DNA from: Synaphobranchus kaupii
Taxonomy: Eukaryota > Chordata > Actinopteri > Anguilliformes > Synaphobranchidae
Length of the DNA stretch: 64,000 nt
Assembly (NCBI GenBank): GCA_029718625.1
Contig: CM056391.1
Coordinates: 2,393,663 to 2,457,662 of the forward strand
Direction of reading: 5' to 3'
Both the position numbers and the translations under genes were made by a program. Shown in pieces: positions 25,701 to 37,347 of this stretch (its first letter is position 1; each line of letters starts with the position of its first letter). The notes under the pieces are model-generated. The model was not told the DNA's origin. It made no database searches and saw only the letters and a program-made list of their open reading frames with translations.

Positions 25701-28700
25701 CATGCTTTGGCTGGGGAAGATGTGCCCTACAGCGTGGACATTGCTTTGAAAATCTTTTTGTAATGCCAGTACCAAAGCTGTGAGAAAATGGGTTAATTCC
25801 ACAGCCAGTTCAGACTAAAGGAAAAGTTAAGGTGAGTAATCGCCTGCTTAAATAGTTTAGTTTAGTTCTGATTACCAATAAAAACCAGCAGCACTGGAGC
25901 TCTCCAGGACTAGTACTCTGCCAATGACACGGGACCGCTTTTGGTTTTAATGGGGTGTTCAAATAATGTATGTTTGTGTGAGAGAGATTTGGATAGATTT
26001 GGAGACACTAATGGACAACAGGGTACACTGCCTGTACTTCACATCATAGATCTTTAGTAGTTCTGCATATTATCCTCAGATTTTGCACACTTGTGGACAC
26101 AAAGTTTATGATCCAATGTATTTATGTATCCAATGTATGTATACTCAGTATTTCATTGCAAACTAAAGAAAATTATTTTTTTTTAGCATTTTTCCAAAGT
26201 TCATTTTTTTAATTTGTGGCACTTTATTTTGACTTAAATGATGAAAATAAACAAATCTAAGTTTTTTAAATCGTACAACTGTCTTGTTTCATTTAAGCCA
26301 TGTACCAAGTTTCTGTGATGGTCACACCTGGAGTTATAAAGCCTTAAACAGAGCACCCCCCTAAATAGGTGAAAATTGACCAAATTTGCCACCTGTCCAA
26401 ATAACCAGCTGGACCTGCGACCCTCCAGGGTCAGCTTTGAGGGCCGTGGTCAGAGAGGAAAGAAACTTCAATTCAACTCAATTCAACAGAAACAACAAAC
26501 TGCTGTGATTACTTAGTGACTCCAGTCTCTTTAGTCTATTGATTATGTATCATGACTTAAATGCAAGTAATTATTGTGGGCAAAGACAATACAGCTCCTA
26601 GAACAGCCATAATAGCCAAGTTGAAAAGGTTTGCCAGTACAGCAGTTTCCTCACACCGTTATGAGGACAGGATCAGTCTGTGCTTTGCTGTTTAAATAAA
26701 ACAACAACAAAAGAAACCCTTTTCGGATTTGTGCCCTGAGATATTGGAAAAGATTCACAGAAGCATCCTTAAAAAAATATTGATTAACAGAACTTATGAA
26801 GTTGCTTGACATTGCTGGAGAGAGATTTTTTTTTTCTATTTTTACTTCCCCATGCCGGTCTTAATAGATGTACTTTAGTACAGGTGCATTAGTAAAGTAA
26901 TAATCCACAGTAGGTTTGCTATAAATAAACAGATTATGTTTAGCCTGACAGCTAGGTCCTGGAAGGGTGACTCTTTAAGGCAAAGCAATTACTGTGAATA
27001 GGTGTGTTATAGTACAGATATGTTGATGTAATATAGTGCATAAGTGATGTAAGAAGTATCACGTGGCCAAATGAGACTTATCTAAATACTGTAGATGAAG
27101 TATGTGACTAGGTACTCTTCTGAAATGGGGAACAAGTGCACTAGTTTTGACACCAGCACCAAAACTCATTGTTAAATGATTAACGTGTATTGAAAATTAG
27201 TAGTATATATCGATTTTATATAGACTTTCAGAGATGCTGTACATTAGGTTCATATTAGAAAGACACTGTTATTATTACTATTGATACTGGGCTGATCCAG
27301 CTCCTGAGTGTTTTTTTCTTCTCATTGGAGAGTTAAAAAAAAAAAAAACTCTTTCCTCAATTGCTGTTTTTTTGGGCGGGTTCAGGCCTGGTTTTGCCCA
27401 ATTTTCCTATTTTCTATTTTTTTGTGATGTCCCCTTGCACCAGTGTTCAAAGCGCAACACAAATAGAGTAGAATTGAATTATTACAGCTATTGCATATGA
27501 TGTAACTAAAGCTGCTTGCACACTGCCCCAAGCCCCCAACTTTGAACAATATCCCAACATTCCAATGTTGGCAGTTGTATTTAAAATGTTGGGGAAAATA
27601 ACTGTAAAGATACCGTAAGAATGTTGGCAACAATGAAGATTAAGTATAAATCTGGTCACTATGGGCTGGCATGATACCTGGTTCCTTTCTCTTGTTTTCA
27701 AATATTGTAACTGATGACATTCACATTCTAATACAATAAATTAGTCTCCACTAATTGGACCATAACAGTTGGCTTTGACACAAAACTTTGCCACTTTTGT
27801 AGTTTAGGCATCAGCTGACCGGAGTGAAGAGAAGGACAATTAGGAAAGAGGGATGCTGTTGCTAGGTGACCTGACATATGATGATATGTCACAGTCGACT
27901 TTCAATCACTTAACGAAAACAAAACCAATCAAACTTTATTTATTATAGTTAAGACCTGGCATTCTCAGTTTAAACTAATTTCCACCCTAATTTTAGGCCC
28001 ATCACTTTTGGTTTTCACCATATAAATCTTGAAATTTGTAACACAGCACTGTTATGTATTGGATGGGTATTGAGGTAATTGTCTGTCTATCTTGATCTAG
28101 TGCATTTGACTTGATTAATTGTCATGCCAAGAATATCAAGCTGCTTGAAATAAGACTAGAGACCACACTGCCTACCCGGAATGATTGCCTGGGCTTTATT
28201 ACATGCTTCCAATATTATATAATTAATTCATAATCATGAACACTCTGATAAATTAACCAAAGCAACTTATAAGCGGAGTCAGTGTTCTCTGTTAGTTATT
28301 TTTTTGTGTTGTATGTGTCTGCTTTTTAGGGGTCCACTTAGTTTTAAACCTCATAAATACCAAAAAACTATTATTAATTAATTTAAAAAACAGAACAATC
28401 CACAGCTGAAATTGAATGCTTTTTGAATAGCTTACCTTGGATTTACTGTATTGCATTGGAAAACTAATAATAATGACTGTTTACCTAAAAACCTTTTATT
28501 TGAAGAACTACATCACAGAGCTGAGGAAAGTGAGTTTTGCTTTATAAGTTATAACTTTTTATTCAAACAATCTCCCTGATCATTCACCGGCTGTAAAATG
28601 GGTTTAAAAAAAAAAATATATATATTTTTAATATTTAGGGATAAAAGGCTAGTCAAACCTTATATTACAATAATTTTGTGTCGGTTTAAACTGTTGGTGT

Positions 28701-29583
28701 GAATTTGAACCCAAATATAAAAGGTGTCATGAAATAAAATAAAAAATAGGAGAGTTAATTTAGATTTTGATAAGGCACTGGTGTTATCATGTATGCTATA
28801 CTGTACTGGCTGGATTCTAATGTTTTTTGCTGGTGCTGAAACACTGAAGTCAGGGCATTGTACAGCTGAAGAGCTCAGTGGACCTCGAAACAAAAGAAGC
28901 AACACAGCATCGAATCTTCAACACAAAAATGGGTGTCCCCACAATGCAATATCAATTTGTGTAATTGCCACCACCTGTATTTGCCATTAAAATGCCATCA
29001 GACAGATGAGGAGCTTCCAGCAGAGTCAATGAGGTACTCAGTTGTACAGTCCAGGCAACATGATTGCACTCTTCAGATGTGGTAGAGTTGAACAGCATGC
29101 AGTAGTGTCAGGTCAATACTCAGCTTCTGTTGTATTTGAAGTACCATGCAAATAGTGATGCAGGTTTTACAAAAAACAAAAAACAACCCAGGTTTCTACA
29201 GTTAAAAGGTGGCCGTTCAGAAAGGCAGTAGAATTACAGTAGCCCCTCAGTTTATTATTATTTTTTAATTTAAGGAGCGAAACTAGTCTGTAGACAACGG
29301 TGAATTACAGGATCCACTGTCAATTTGAAAAGGAAAAAAGGCCAAAGGTCGATGGAAAAAAGGTCTGGGACGATGAAGGCCAGGTCATCCCTCCTCATCC
29401 TGCGGCCCTGTCACCAGATTGCTTGTAGAGTACAGGCTGTTACCGCCACCCCATTTATTCTGGGGCGCAGGAGATGACAGGAGAGAGTGCTTTTGTCTTT
29501 AACTGGAATGAAAGCGCTATGCTGGCCTGCTGTTATGGGGCCTCCACACATACTGGGGATTTTCAGAGGTTTTGTACTCCATT
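25701..29583. other. No gene recognised
   Basis: This is about 3.9 kb of AT-rich DNA with homopolymer runs. No coding domain, array or transposon could be named. It is the longest quiet stretch in the window. Confidence 0.5.
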
Positions 29584-29757
29584 TAATTAGATTTATTTTA
29601 AATTTGCTTGATTTTTTCCCCGTTTTCTCACAATTTGGTAGCCAATTGTACCGGCCATACTCGGATCTGGCAGGACCAGGGGCACGAACCCCTGATCCTC
29701 GGTGTGAAACTGGACCGACTGAAAGTCGGCGCTTTTACTGTTGTGCCACTGCGGCGG
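29584..29757 (-). mobile_element. tRNA-headed SINE
   Basis: On the minus strand the element starts CGCCGCAGTGGCACAACAG (box A TGGCACAACAGTA). It carries box B GGGTTCGTGCCCC and ends in an AT-rich tail, which on the plus strand reads TTTTCTCACAATTTGG. Confidence 0.7.
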
Positions 29758-30183
29758 TGTACTCCATTTTAATAATTTTAACTGGCCCAGTTTACATGGC
29801 AACCATGAGGTCCATTGCTATTGTACATATAAGCTATGTATTGCCATGTAAAACTACTAGAGTTCCTTTGATTTTTACTTATGTAATTTTCTGATTTAGT
29901 CTGTGCCAGGGTAGGAATTCAGCAATTGTCTAAAATCTGCCCTGAAATGGTGTGTGCTGTGACAGTTCGGTAAGGACATTCAATGCAACATCTGTGACTA
30001 TCAAAGCTACTGTATGTTAATTGTTGCAAGTTTTAGAAGACACATTATTATCCTCACATGACAAAGACTATAACTCCACTCAAATTTTAACTCCCAGTTT
30101 GTGTGCATTTGCACTCATCACTGCAAAGTCCTGTAAATTCACCTTAAGAACATGTCAAAACTGAGAGGTGAGTAGCCAAAAGG

Positions 30184-30440
30184 GTCACACTTTAAACAAA
30201 GTCTCCATATAAAGGCTTTATATAGCGTATATAAAGCCTTCATAAACATGACATAATGGCTTCATAAATCATACATAAGCAAATGTCATGCTTCATAAAG
30301 GGTGACATAACACCTTCTTATGCAACATGTTATGCCAAATGCGTCACAGGTAGCCTAGCATCCTACATAAGCATGTTTTATGTCACCCTGTATAATGTTT
30401 TGCCATTAGCCAGGTGACATTGTGACTGTGACATTGTTGG
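30184..30440. mobile_element. Truncated copy of the GGTCACACTT MITE
   Basis: It begins GGTCACACTTTAAACAAAG and follows the element at 16393 through CATGCTTCATAAAGGGTGAC and TTATGCCAAATG. The right terminus is missing, and it abuts the Tc1 end fragment that follows. Confidence 0.8.
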
Positions 30441-30454
30441 TTATGTCAAATTTG

Positions 30455-30600
30455 ATTTCTCACAGAAATCACCCGATGTGGATGTCAGTACTATCAAAGC
30501 TGACCGTCGGCACTGTACCCTCATATTCATTGATTAATTTCAAATCCAATATGCTGGAGTACAGAGCCAGAACATCAAAATTGTGTCACTGTCCAAATAC
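30455..30600 (+). mobile_element. Tc1 terminal fragment
   Basis: The text from CACCCGATGTGGATG to CTGGAGTACAGAGCCAGAAC matches the element end at 17890-18010. No transposase is attached. Confidence 0.65.
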
Positions 30601-31104
30601 CTACAGCATGCGCTGTATATAATGCATTATAATGCCGTTTATTTATCAAGGAGCCTTCCAGGGCTCAAGGCATTTCAGTTACAAAAAAAAAAAAAGGTTA
30701 TATACAGCAGCAGTTCAATACAAGTGGCACATTGACTATTACACAATACAAATAGTGTCTATACATTCATCTGCAAATTAATGAAAAGAACAAGCAGTTG
30801 TATGTTTAGAGTAATGCCAATTATAATTTATTGTATCAGCATATACATAGATTACATTATTTGATGTTTTAAACAATCAAAAATCTCAGTGCAGAGTACT
30901 AAGAGAACACACTGTAAATATATTAATTTCAGAAACAATTTGGCTTCACTTAGAAAACCTAACTTCACTTAAATTTAAACCAAAAATTGCACCTTCACAT
31001 TTTTCATAATGAACCTTTCTTGATATAGTATCAGCAAGTAACTGATTTAGAGGATAAATGTGTTATCATAACCCGTTATATGAAATTATACCATGGTATG
31101 GGTG

Positions 31105-31210
31105 AATACTCATTACATTTACATTACATTTTAGACATTTGGCAGACGCTCTTATCCAGAGCGACGTACATTAGTGCATTTTCCAACCTGAAACAAGTGC
31201 GTTAAAACAA
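31105..31210 (-). mobile_element. L2-type 3' tail fragment
   Basis: Repeats of TTACATT are followed by GGCAGACGCTCTTATCCAGAGCGAC, which contains the conserved stem-loop tail of fish L2-clade LINEs and their SINEs read in reverse. Only the tail is visible. Confidence 0.7.
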
Positions 31211-32826
31211 CCCTAAAAGGTAAATACGAATTCAAACACCAGTCAATTCAAACACCAATCGATTCTGATTGGTCAATGACTGGTCGTTATTCTGTATAAC
31301 CGGTCAGTCATCCGGGTCACAAGTTTAATCACAGTTCTAAATTAATGTGCTGCCTGCCTAGCCAGCTAGTACTGCGCAACCTGGGAATGGCAAACATGAC
31401 CGGTCAATTCAGAGTCCAAGACGTTCTAGAAAATAAGTGGAATAAATAAAGTGAATTAATAAAGTAAACGAATGTAGCCTACCTATTTTCCTCAGTGACT
31501 AACATTACTGTAGCCTACGGCAGACGGCTGCTTCGCCTCGTAGGTTTGCTGCAAATAGTAGGCTAACTTTGGCTATGATAAACTTTTGTCATTGTTTTTA
31601 AGATAATGCAAATGCAATACGTGGCGAGGTAACTATATAGCTAGCCGTAGTTACATTATCACGGAGTTAGCAAAGCGCATGGTGTTTATGTGCAATGCGT
31701 AGCCTAATCTTTTTTTTTACTGCGAGCCATAAATCCGTCTCTAAGGTAGAAGTTAACGTACCGTAGCAACAGCATACATCTGATTTATAAAAATCGGTAA
31801 ACACCATTAATCTACAGATTTAAAAAAAGTTTGTATTCGGCAGATATCTTATTACAACTACTTCAATCTAGCAAAACATTTTTGTGGTTAGAAGTGCAGT
31901 ATTTATTCAGTTGGAAATACGAATTTGTCATAGTAGGAATTTGAATGTAAATTGACGTCGGCAACACGCTGACTGCTTGTGAATGCAAGCTAGGCTACTT
32001 CACAAAGCATGTTAATCTGTAGCCTATAGGCTATATGTAGAAAACTTTATCCAGCGAAAATTCTTCGATAAGTTGCATCTAACAAACTCCGTAGTATTTT
32101 TTAGATGGTCCCATAGGACATCATGATACGAATCTGCTACAGTTAGTTATTTGTAAAACTTAAAAACTTAAAAATCCAAGGTGATCAACTAATGAGGTGC
32201 AAACAAGACTGCGTGTATTAAAATCTAAAGATACATGGATTTTAAATTTGAACACACATTTAGGCATTTACATCATAATAGCAACATGACGTATTAACTG
32301 ATATGTAGCTAGGAAGCTAACTAGCTTGCTAGCAATAACTGTACAGTAGTTCACTAGCTGTCTTTTTGGGCAGCCATTGAATTGGTGCACAAGCTTGCTC
32401 ATAACAAATAGCTTGCAAGCTAGAATGATGCTGCTGTTAGCCAGCTAGCTAGGTATTAGACGACTGTCTAACAAGTGATAGTACATAGAGTTCATAGACA
32501 TAGAATTGTGAGTTTTAACACTTGTTCAATTGTTATATTGTGTTTAAATGTGTATAAAAAGTGTTGGGGTCATACAGTTCCCAGTGCTTTGTTTCCACCT
32601 CAACAATCAGCAATGTGTCGTCCATCTTAGCAACCTTCTCGAAAGACACTCGCACAATGTGTGTTTACTTTGGATTCATTTGAAAGTGTTGTGACTACTT
32701 GTGATTGGTCAATCTATTTTCATTTATTTTGGTGAAAATTCAGTGACACACTGAATGTTCATTTGGAGAAGGACATTTCAAAAGCAGATTGGACATTTGT
32801 CATCTCTGTGATGGCTCTGTTGCTTT
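31211..32826. other. No gene recognised
   Basis: This is AT-rich DNA with several GCTAGCTAG-type short palindromes (about 32330-32450). No exon was seen. Confidence 0.5.
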
Positions 32827-33295
32827 TAAAGGGTAATTCCACCGAAAAACAACATTAACCTTATTTAACAGATGAAGGCGCAACTATTTAAGTCTATCTG
32901 GCCAAAATAATTTCTGGGCTGCGATATCCGCAGATAAAAATGAGCGTCGCAAACGAGTTTGCAGACTAAATTCTGTCGGACAACCTCTCGCTGTAGCCGA
33001 CCATGGTCGGCTAGCAATCACACGTCACATACTCAACCAATCACACCTCTAATGGAGCACCCTTTTAAAGCCAAGAATTAGGTCTCTCTGTACTGCTTGA
33101 ATGCTGATGCGCTGCTCTTTGTTGCTTATGGCTTGTGCTAAAAGAAATTTGCTGTCACCCTCCACCACCCCAGCTTCCACCTGTCGTTTGGATCTGCTTT
33201 AGTATGGGGGGTCTCTGGTCATCTCCTGTTTAGCGGGGGGAAATGCCCGTGCTCCGGAGCAGTACTAAAGCAGATCCATTCACCGCCAAACTAAA

Positions 33296-33532
33296 ATGAT
33301 TATGCAGCACATTCATTCATTAAACATGTCATTTAAATACGTGAGTTATCCTGACAGAAATAAAATCTTGGTAGACGTAAATGTCATACCCTTGTTTTTG
33401 AAAAACTACAGTGGTGTCAAGTGGTCGCGTAAGTTTCATTTGGAGATGCCTCCCCTTGATCTTCCATGCTATCTGAAAGAGGCATTGACCAAACTCACAG
33501 ACCACTTGCCTACTATTGAGTATGGCAGTTGA
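33296..33532 (+). other. 78-codon frame of unknown type inside the TTAA element
   Basis: The frame has ordinary amino-acid composition (for example MSFKYVSYPDRNKILV and HLEMPPLDLPCYLKEAL) and is not simple repeat. I do not recognise a family. It may be a remnant exon of the element's own ORF, upstream of the P2RX7-like remnant. Confidence 0.25.
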
Positions 33533-33717
33533 ATATAGGCTACTTATTAGAAAAGCTGTTAGCTAAGTAATGTTATACAACGATTCTGAAAAGTGAGTGT
33601 TCTTAATATCTCCGGATGATATACTTATTTCCAGGTTTTTGCTGATTCGCTCTGATTCGAACACAGTATTCGTGAGCTAGCTCAAAGAGTTCTTAGCTAA
33701 ATTACCAATTATTCCAG

Positions 33718-33751
33718 TACAATGGCTTCCAGCGATTTGGAAGCCATTGTA
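33718..33751. repeat. Perfect 13-bp hairpin
   Basis: TACAATGGCTTCC and GGAAGCCATTGTA are exact inverted repeats around an 8-base loop. It sits just upstream of the P2RX7-like remnant. No T-tract follows, and its role is unknown. Confidence 0.8.
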
Positions 33752-33782
33752 CGGCACCTTCTGAGAAGTTTTACTTGAATCG

Positions 33783-34100
33783 GAGGTGGAAGGCTTCTGT
33801 TTTGAGCCTGAATACACGGCCGGATCCGGAGCTGAACGCGACCTGGGTCTGATTCGGCATGAACTTTAAGTTCTGTGGCCACTGTAGCGTGCGTGTGGTA
33901 ACTACCTCAATGATGCAAACTGAAATGGAAATGTTTGCTGCAATGAGTGGGAGTGTGGGACCAGGCACAGTTTCATTTGTCATCTGTGAAGCAAGAAACA
34001 GATGAAAAGAGAAGAGTCTGTCTGACTAATGTTACACACCCTGATTTTGTACACCACATACATAAGGGTGTTTTGGACACATTCTTCTGGATCCCCAAAC
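33783..34100 (+). pseudogene. Decayed P2RX7-like zinc-binding ORF
   Basis: Three plus-strand frames carry, in order, landmarks I associate with the fish proteins annotated as P2X purinoceptor 7-like. These are a Phe-Glu-Pro-Glu-Tyr segment near 33801, a Phe-Cys-Gly-His-Cys segment at 33871, Met-Gln-Thr-Glu-Met-Glu near 33913, and CLTNVTHPDF then HKGVLDT from 34019. In the family, the cysteines and His-Pro motif form a metal-binding intracellular domain. At least two frameshifts and a stop separate the pieces, so it is dead. The assignment rests on motif order only; chance resemblance is possible. Confidence 0.45.
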
Positions 34101-34300
34101 ATGAACTGGTGTAAGACACCCAGACTTAAGTTAACGTTGGAGGACAGGGAGGAAAAATGAGTAAGTGTTGCAGACTTCTGTCTAGGTTAGCTAATATGTT
34201 TTCACGATAACAAAACTCGAAAAATGATGGGCTGTGTTTTCCTAAATTAATGGCCATATTTCCCCCGTTTTTCTGGAGACTCCAGCTAATGGTGGTGATA

Positions 34301-35224
34301 TACAGATCCTTTCCAAAAAATTTGAATATCATGGAAAAGTTTTTTATTTTTCCATAATTCCATTCAAAAAGTGAAACTTTCATAGATTATAGATTCATTA
34401 CACACAAAGTGAAATATTTCTAGCCTTTATTTGTTTCATTTTTCATAATTTTGGCTTACAGCTCCAGAAAACCCCCAAAACAGTATTTCAAGAAATTAGA
34501 ATAGTGTGTCGAAAATCAGCATTTACTTCAGTTATTTCAGAGAATGAATGTTTTAGACTGAGTGTCACACTATCATCTAATTTACTCAAAACACCTGCAA
34601 AGTTTATCTCAGTTTGGTTCAGTATGGGGAAGACTGCAGACTTGACAATTGGCCAGAAGACCATCATTGACACCCTCCAGAAGATGGGTAAGCCACAAAA
34701 GGTCATCGCTAAGGAGGCTGGCTGTTCACAGAGTGCAGTGTCCAAGCATATCAATAGAACGTTTAGTGGAAGGGAAAAATGTGGCAGGAGAAGGTGCACA
34801 AGCAAAAGAGATGACCGTAGGCTTCAGCGGATTGTCAAGCAAAGACGATTCCAAAATTTGGCGGAGATGCAGAGGGAGTGGACTGAGGCTGGAGTCAGTG
34901 CTTCAAAAACCACCACGTACAGACGTATCCGGGACATGGGCTACAACTGTCGGATTCCTCGAGTCAAGCCACTCCACTCATTCTCTGAAATAACTGAAGT
35001 AAATGCTGATTTTTGACACACTATTCTAATTTCTTGAAATACTGTTTTGGGGGTTTTCTGGGGCTGTAAGCCAAAATTATGAAAAATTAAACAAATAAAG
35101 GCTAGAAATATTTCACTTTGTGTGAAATGAATCTATAATCTATGAAAGTTTCCCTTTTTGAATGGAATTATGGAAAAATAAAAAACTTTTCCATGATATT
35201 AAATTTTTTTGGAAAGGATCTGTA
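34301..35224 (+). mobile_element. Tc1-type element with long inverted ends, internally deleted
   Basis: The two ends match as inverted repeats over roughly 230 bases, from the tips (ACAGATCCTTTCCAAAAAA and its mirror) to the block GTAAATGCTGATTTT. TA borders each tip. The inner part encodes only the DNA-binding half of a transposase. The catalytic part has been lost by an internal deletion that joins codon text directly to the right inverted repeat. It is a non-autonomous derivative that a full-length relative could still mobilise. Confidence 0.9.
34624..34977 (+). pseudogene. Tc1 transposase, N-terminal DNA-binding part only
   Basis: The ATG at 34624 starts MGKTADLTIGQKTIIDTLQK. A helix-turn-helix follows (KVIAKEAGCSQSAVSKHI, about residues 23-43), then a second DNA-binding region with GRRR and RRLQRIV, ending IRDMGYNCRIPRVKPL (about residue 116). 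Family members run about 340 residues with a DD34E core after this point. None of the core remains, because the frame runs straight into the right inverted repeat. The frame is otherwise free of stops, which suggests a fairly recent deletion derivative. An in-frame extension upstream to 34504 lies within the left inverted repeat and is not a likely start. Confidence 0.85.
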
Positions 35225-35228
35225 TATA

Positions 35229-36481
35229 CACTGCTCAAAGAAATTAAGGGAACTCTTAATCGTCACAGTATAACACCAAGTCAATTAAACTTCTGGGATA
35301 TTGATCTGTCCCGTTAGGAAGCGTAAATGATTGTGAATCAATTTCAACTGCTTTGGTGCAAATGAAAGTGACAACAGGTGCACAGGAGAGGCAACAGCAA
35401 GACAACCCCCAAAAAGGAAATGGTTTTGGAGGTGGTGGCCACAGACCATTTCTCTCTCCTTATCCTTCCTGACTGATTTTTCTCTAGTTTTGCATTTTGC
35501 TAGTGCCCTTGTCACTACTGGTAGCATGAGGCGGTACCTGCAGCCCATTCAGGTTGCACAGGTAGTCCAGCTCCTCCAGGATGGCACATCCATATACGTG
35601 CCGTCGCAAGGTTTGCTGTGTCTCCCAGCACAGTCTCAAGAGCGAGGTGGAGATAACGGGAGACGGGCCATTACACGAGGAGAGCTGGACAGGGCCGTAG
35701 AAGGGCAACAACCCAGCGGCAGGACCGGTATCTGCTCCTTTGTGCGAGGAGGAACAGGAGGAGCACTGCCAGAGCCCTACAAAATGACCTCCAGCGGGCT
35801 ACTCGTGTGCATGTTTCTGACCAAACTGTCAGAAACAGACTCCATGAGGGTGGTATGAGGGCCCGACGTCCTGTAGTGGGACCTGTGCTCACAGCCCAGC
35901 ACCGTGCAGCTCGATTGGCATTTGCCAGAGAACACCAGAATTGGCAGGTTCGCCATTGGTGCCCCGTTCTCTTCACAGATGAGAGCAGGTTCACACTGAG
36001 CACATGTGACAGACGTGAAAAAGTCTGGAGACGCCGTGGCGAACGTTATGCTGCCTGCAACATCATCCAGCATGACCGGTTTGGTGGTGGGTCAGTGATG
36101 GTCTGGGGAGGCATATCCTTGGAGGGTCGCACAAACCTCCACGTGCTAGCCAATGGTACCCCGACTGCTGTTAGGTACCGGGATGAAATCCTCAGACCCA
36201 TTGTCAGACCTTACGCTGGTGCAGTGGGCCCTGGGTTCCTCCTGGTGCAGGACAATGCCTGGCCTCATGTGGCCAGAGCTCAATTTTTCACTTTGATTTT
36301 CGGTGGGGTTTTGAATCCAGCCCTCAATGGGTTAATGATTTTGGTTTCCATTGACCGTTCTTACGTCATTTTGTTCTTGATGAATTACACAATGTAATCA
36401 ATAAAGATTTTCAACTTGAATATTTCGTTCATCGAGATCCGCGATGTGTGATTTAAGTGTTCCCTTAATTTCTTTGAGCAG
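35229..36481 (+). mobile_element. Second Tc1-type element (CTGCTCAAAGAAATTAAG ends)
   Basis: Inverted ends CTGCTCAAAGAAATTAAGGG and its mirror at 36461-36481 lie in TATATA flanks, next door to the previous Tc1 element with only a few TA bases between. It carries a broken transposase. The termini differ completely from the neighbour's, so the two belong to different Tc1 families. Confidence 0.9.
35526..36290 (+). pseudogene. Tc1 transposase, frameshifted and truncated
   Basis: It starts MRRYLQPIQVAQVVQLLQDG at 35526, which is the first helix-turn-helix. A frameshift before about 35800 moves the reading to the frame with [20 protein letters not shown] and then the catalytic domain. The first Asp is in [10 protein letters not shown] and the second in VQDNAWPH (near 36250). 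Translation stops matching soon after ARAQFF: the region with the catalytic Glu and the C-terminus is replaced by about 100 bases of unrelated sequence leading to the right inverted repeat. It is therefore inactive on two counts. Confidence 0.85.
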
Positions 36482-36806
36482 TATATATATTTTTTAGAAC
36501 TGTAACGTTAGTGGCTACCTTTACAGTGAGTAACCTGGCCTCTCTCGAAGAGCCGCTGCAGGACTAGTAGTAAAATGCCCAGCCCCTCCGCTCCGGTTGT
36601 ATTCAGTGGGAGTGGCAACCTGTGACTGGCTTTGTCTGACACCGCCCATAAACTGTAAGTGCTTGGCTGTTGTAGTTCACAGTAAAGCAGGTACCTGGTA
36701 CATGCGCAGTAGTTTGGGGCTTTATCTCTGCTCTCGCTACAGGTAGAAAGTTGGCTGAGAGCTACTTTTCTACAAATCAAATAAAAGTTTTCGGTGGAAT
36801 TCCCCT

Positions 36807-37347
36807 TTAAAATTTACATTGGTGCACATGTAGCCTATAAATAAACATCAGCAACAATAAAGACATGAGTCTAGGTTGATCATCAAATGTATAGTTTAGG
36901 ACTAAGCTTTTGTGGTGATATGATACAAATATGACCATCATCAATGCAGTTACACCGTGTACTTCTGTGAAATCAGCACGCCAGGTGCAGATAAATTAGA
37001 CTTGACGTTGCAAGTATGCTACATCTCATGTGCGCACCGCACCTGACCATAACTTGTATAACAACTGTAATCCACTAGCATGTGTGCCGAAAGAAGGCGT
37101 ACGCTCCGCTTATGGTGTAATTCCAGCTTTACCTTCCCCAACCACAGCAACTCATAACCACACCTTGTACCCTAATCAATGCAATATGTATTAAAATGCA
37201 TTCTACTACTAAATCTGTTACACTTAACTAATTAGTAAATCTTAAACGCTCAAATGACATGCACTTAAAATAATCCTTTAAATCAAAGATAACTGTACTT
37301 ATGTTGATTGAATAAAGGCCTTAAAGCAGAAGCTAAACCAATCATTA
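36807..37347. other. Downstream of the GIMAP gene, nothing named
   Basis: This is AT-rich DNA. For the minus-strand GIMAP gene it should hold the 3' untranslated region. I did not find an unambiguous poly(A) signal on that strand. Confidence 0.4.

Larger units (their letters stand above)
32831..36806 (+). mobile_element. TTAA-flanked (Kolobok-like) element, interrupted twice
   Basis: The left end AGGGTAATTCCACCGAAAA and right end TTTTCGGTGGAATTCCCCT are inverted repeats of about 19 bases. Each is bordered by TTAA (32827-32830 and 36807-36810). TTAA duplication with AGGG-type termini fits Kolobok-like fish elements; piggyBac also uses TTAA but has different ends. Inside lie a short open frame at 33296-33532 of unknown type, a decayed P2RX7-like ORF, and two Tc1-type elements inserted back to back. 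Without these two, the element would be about 1.8 kb. Its own transposase is not recognisable, so it is probably non-autonomous. Confidence 0.7.

Noticed and set aside
29487..29894. 135-codon plus-strand frame
   Set aside because: It is mostly the SINE at 29584-29757 read from the wrong strand.
35671..36073. Minus-strand frames of about 100 codons
   Set aside because: They are antisense shadows of the Tc1 transposase catalytic domain.
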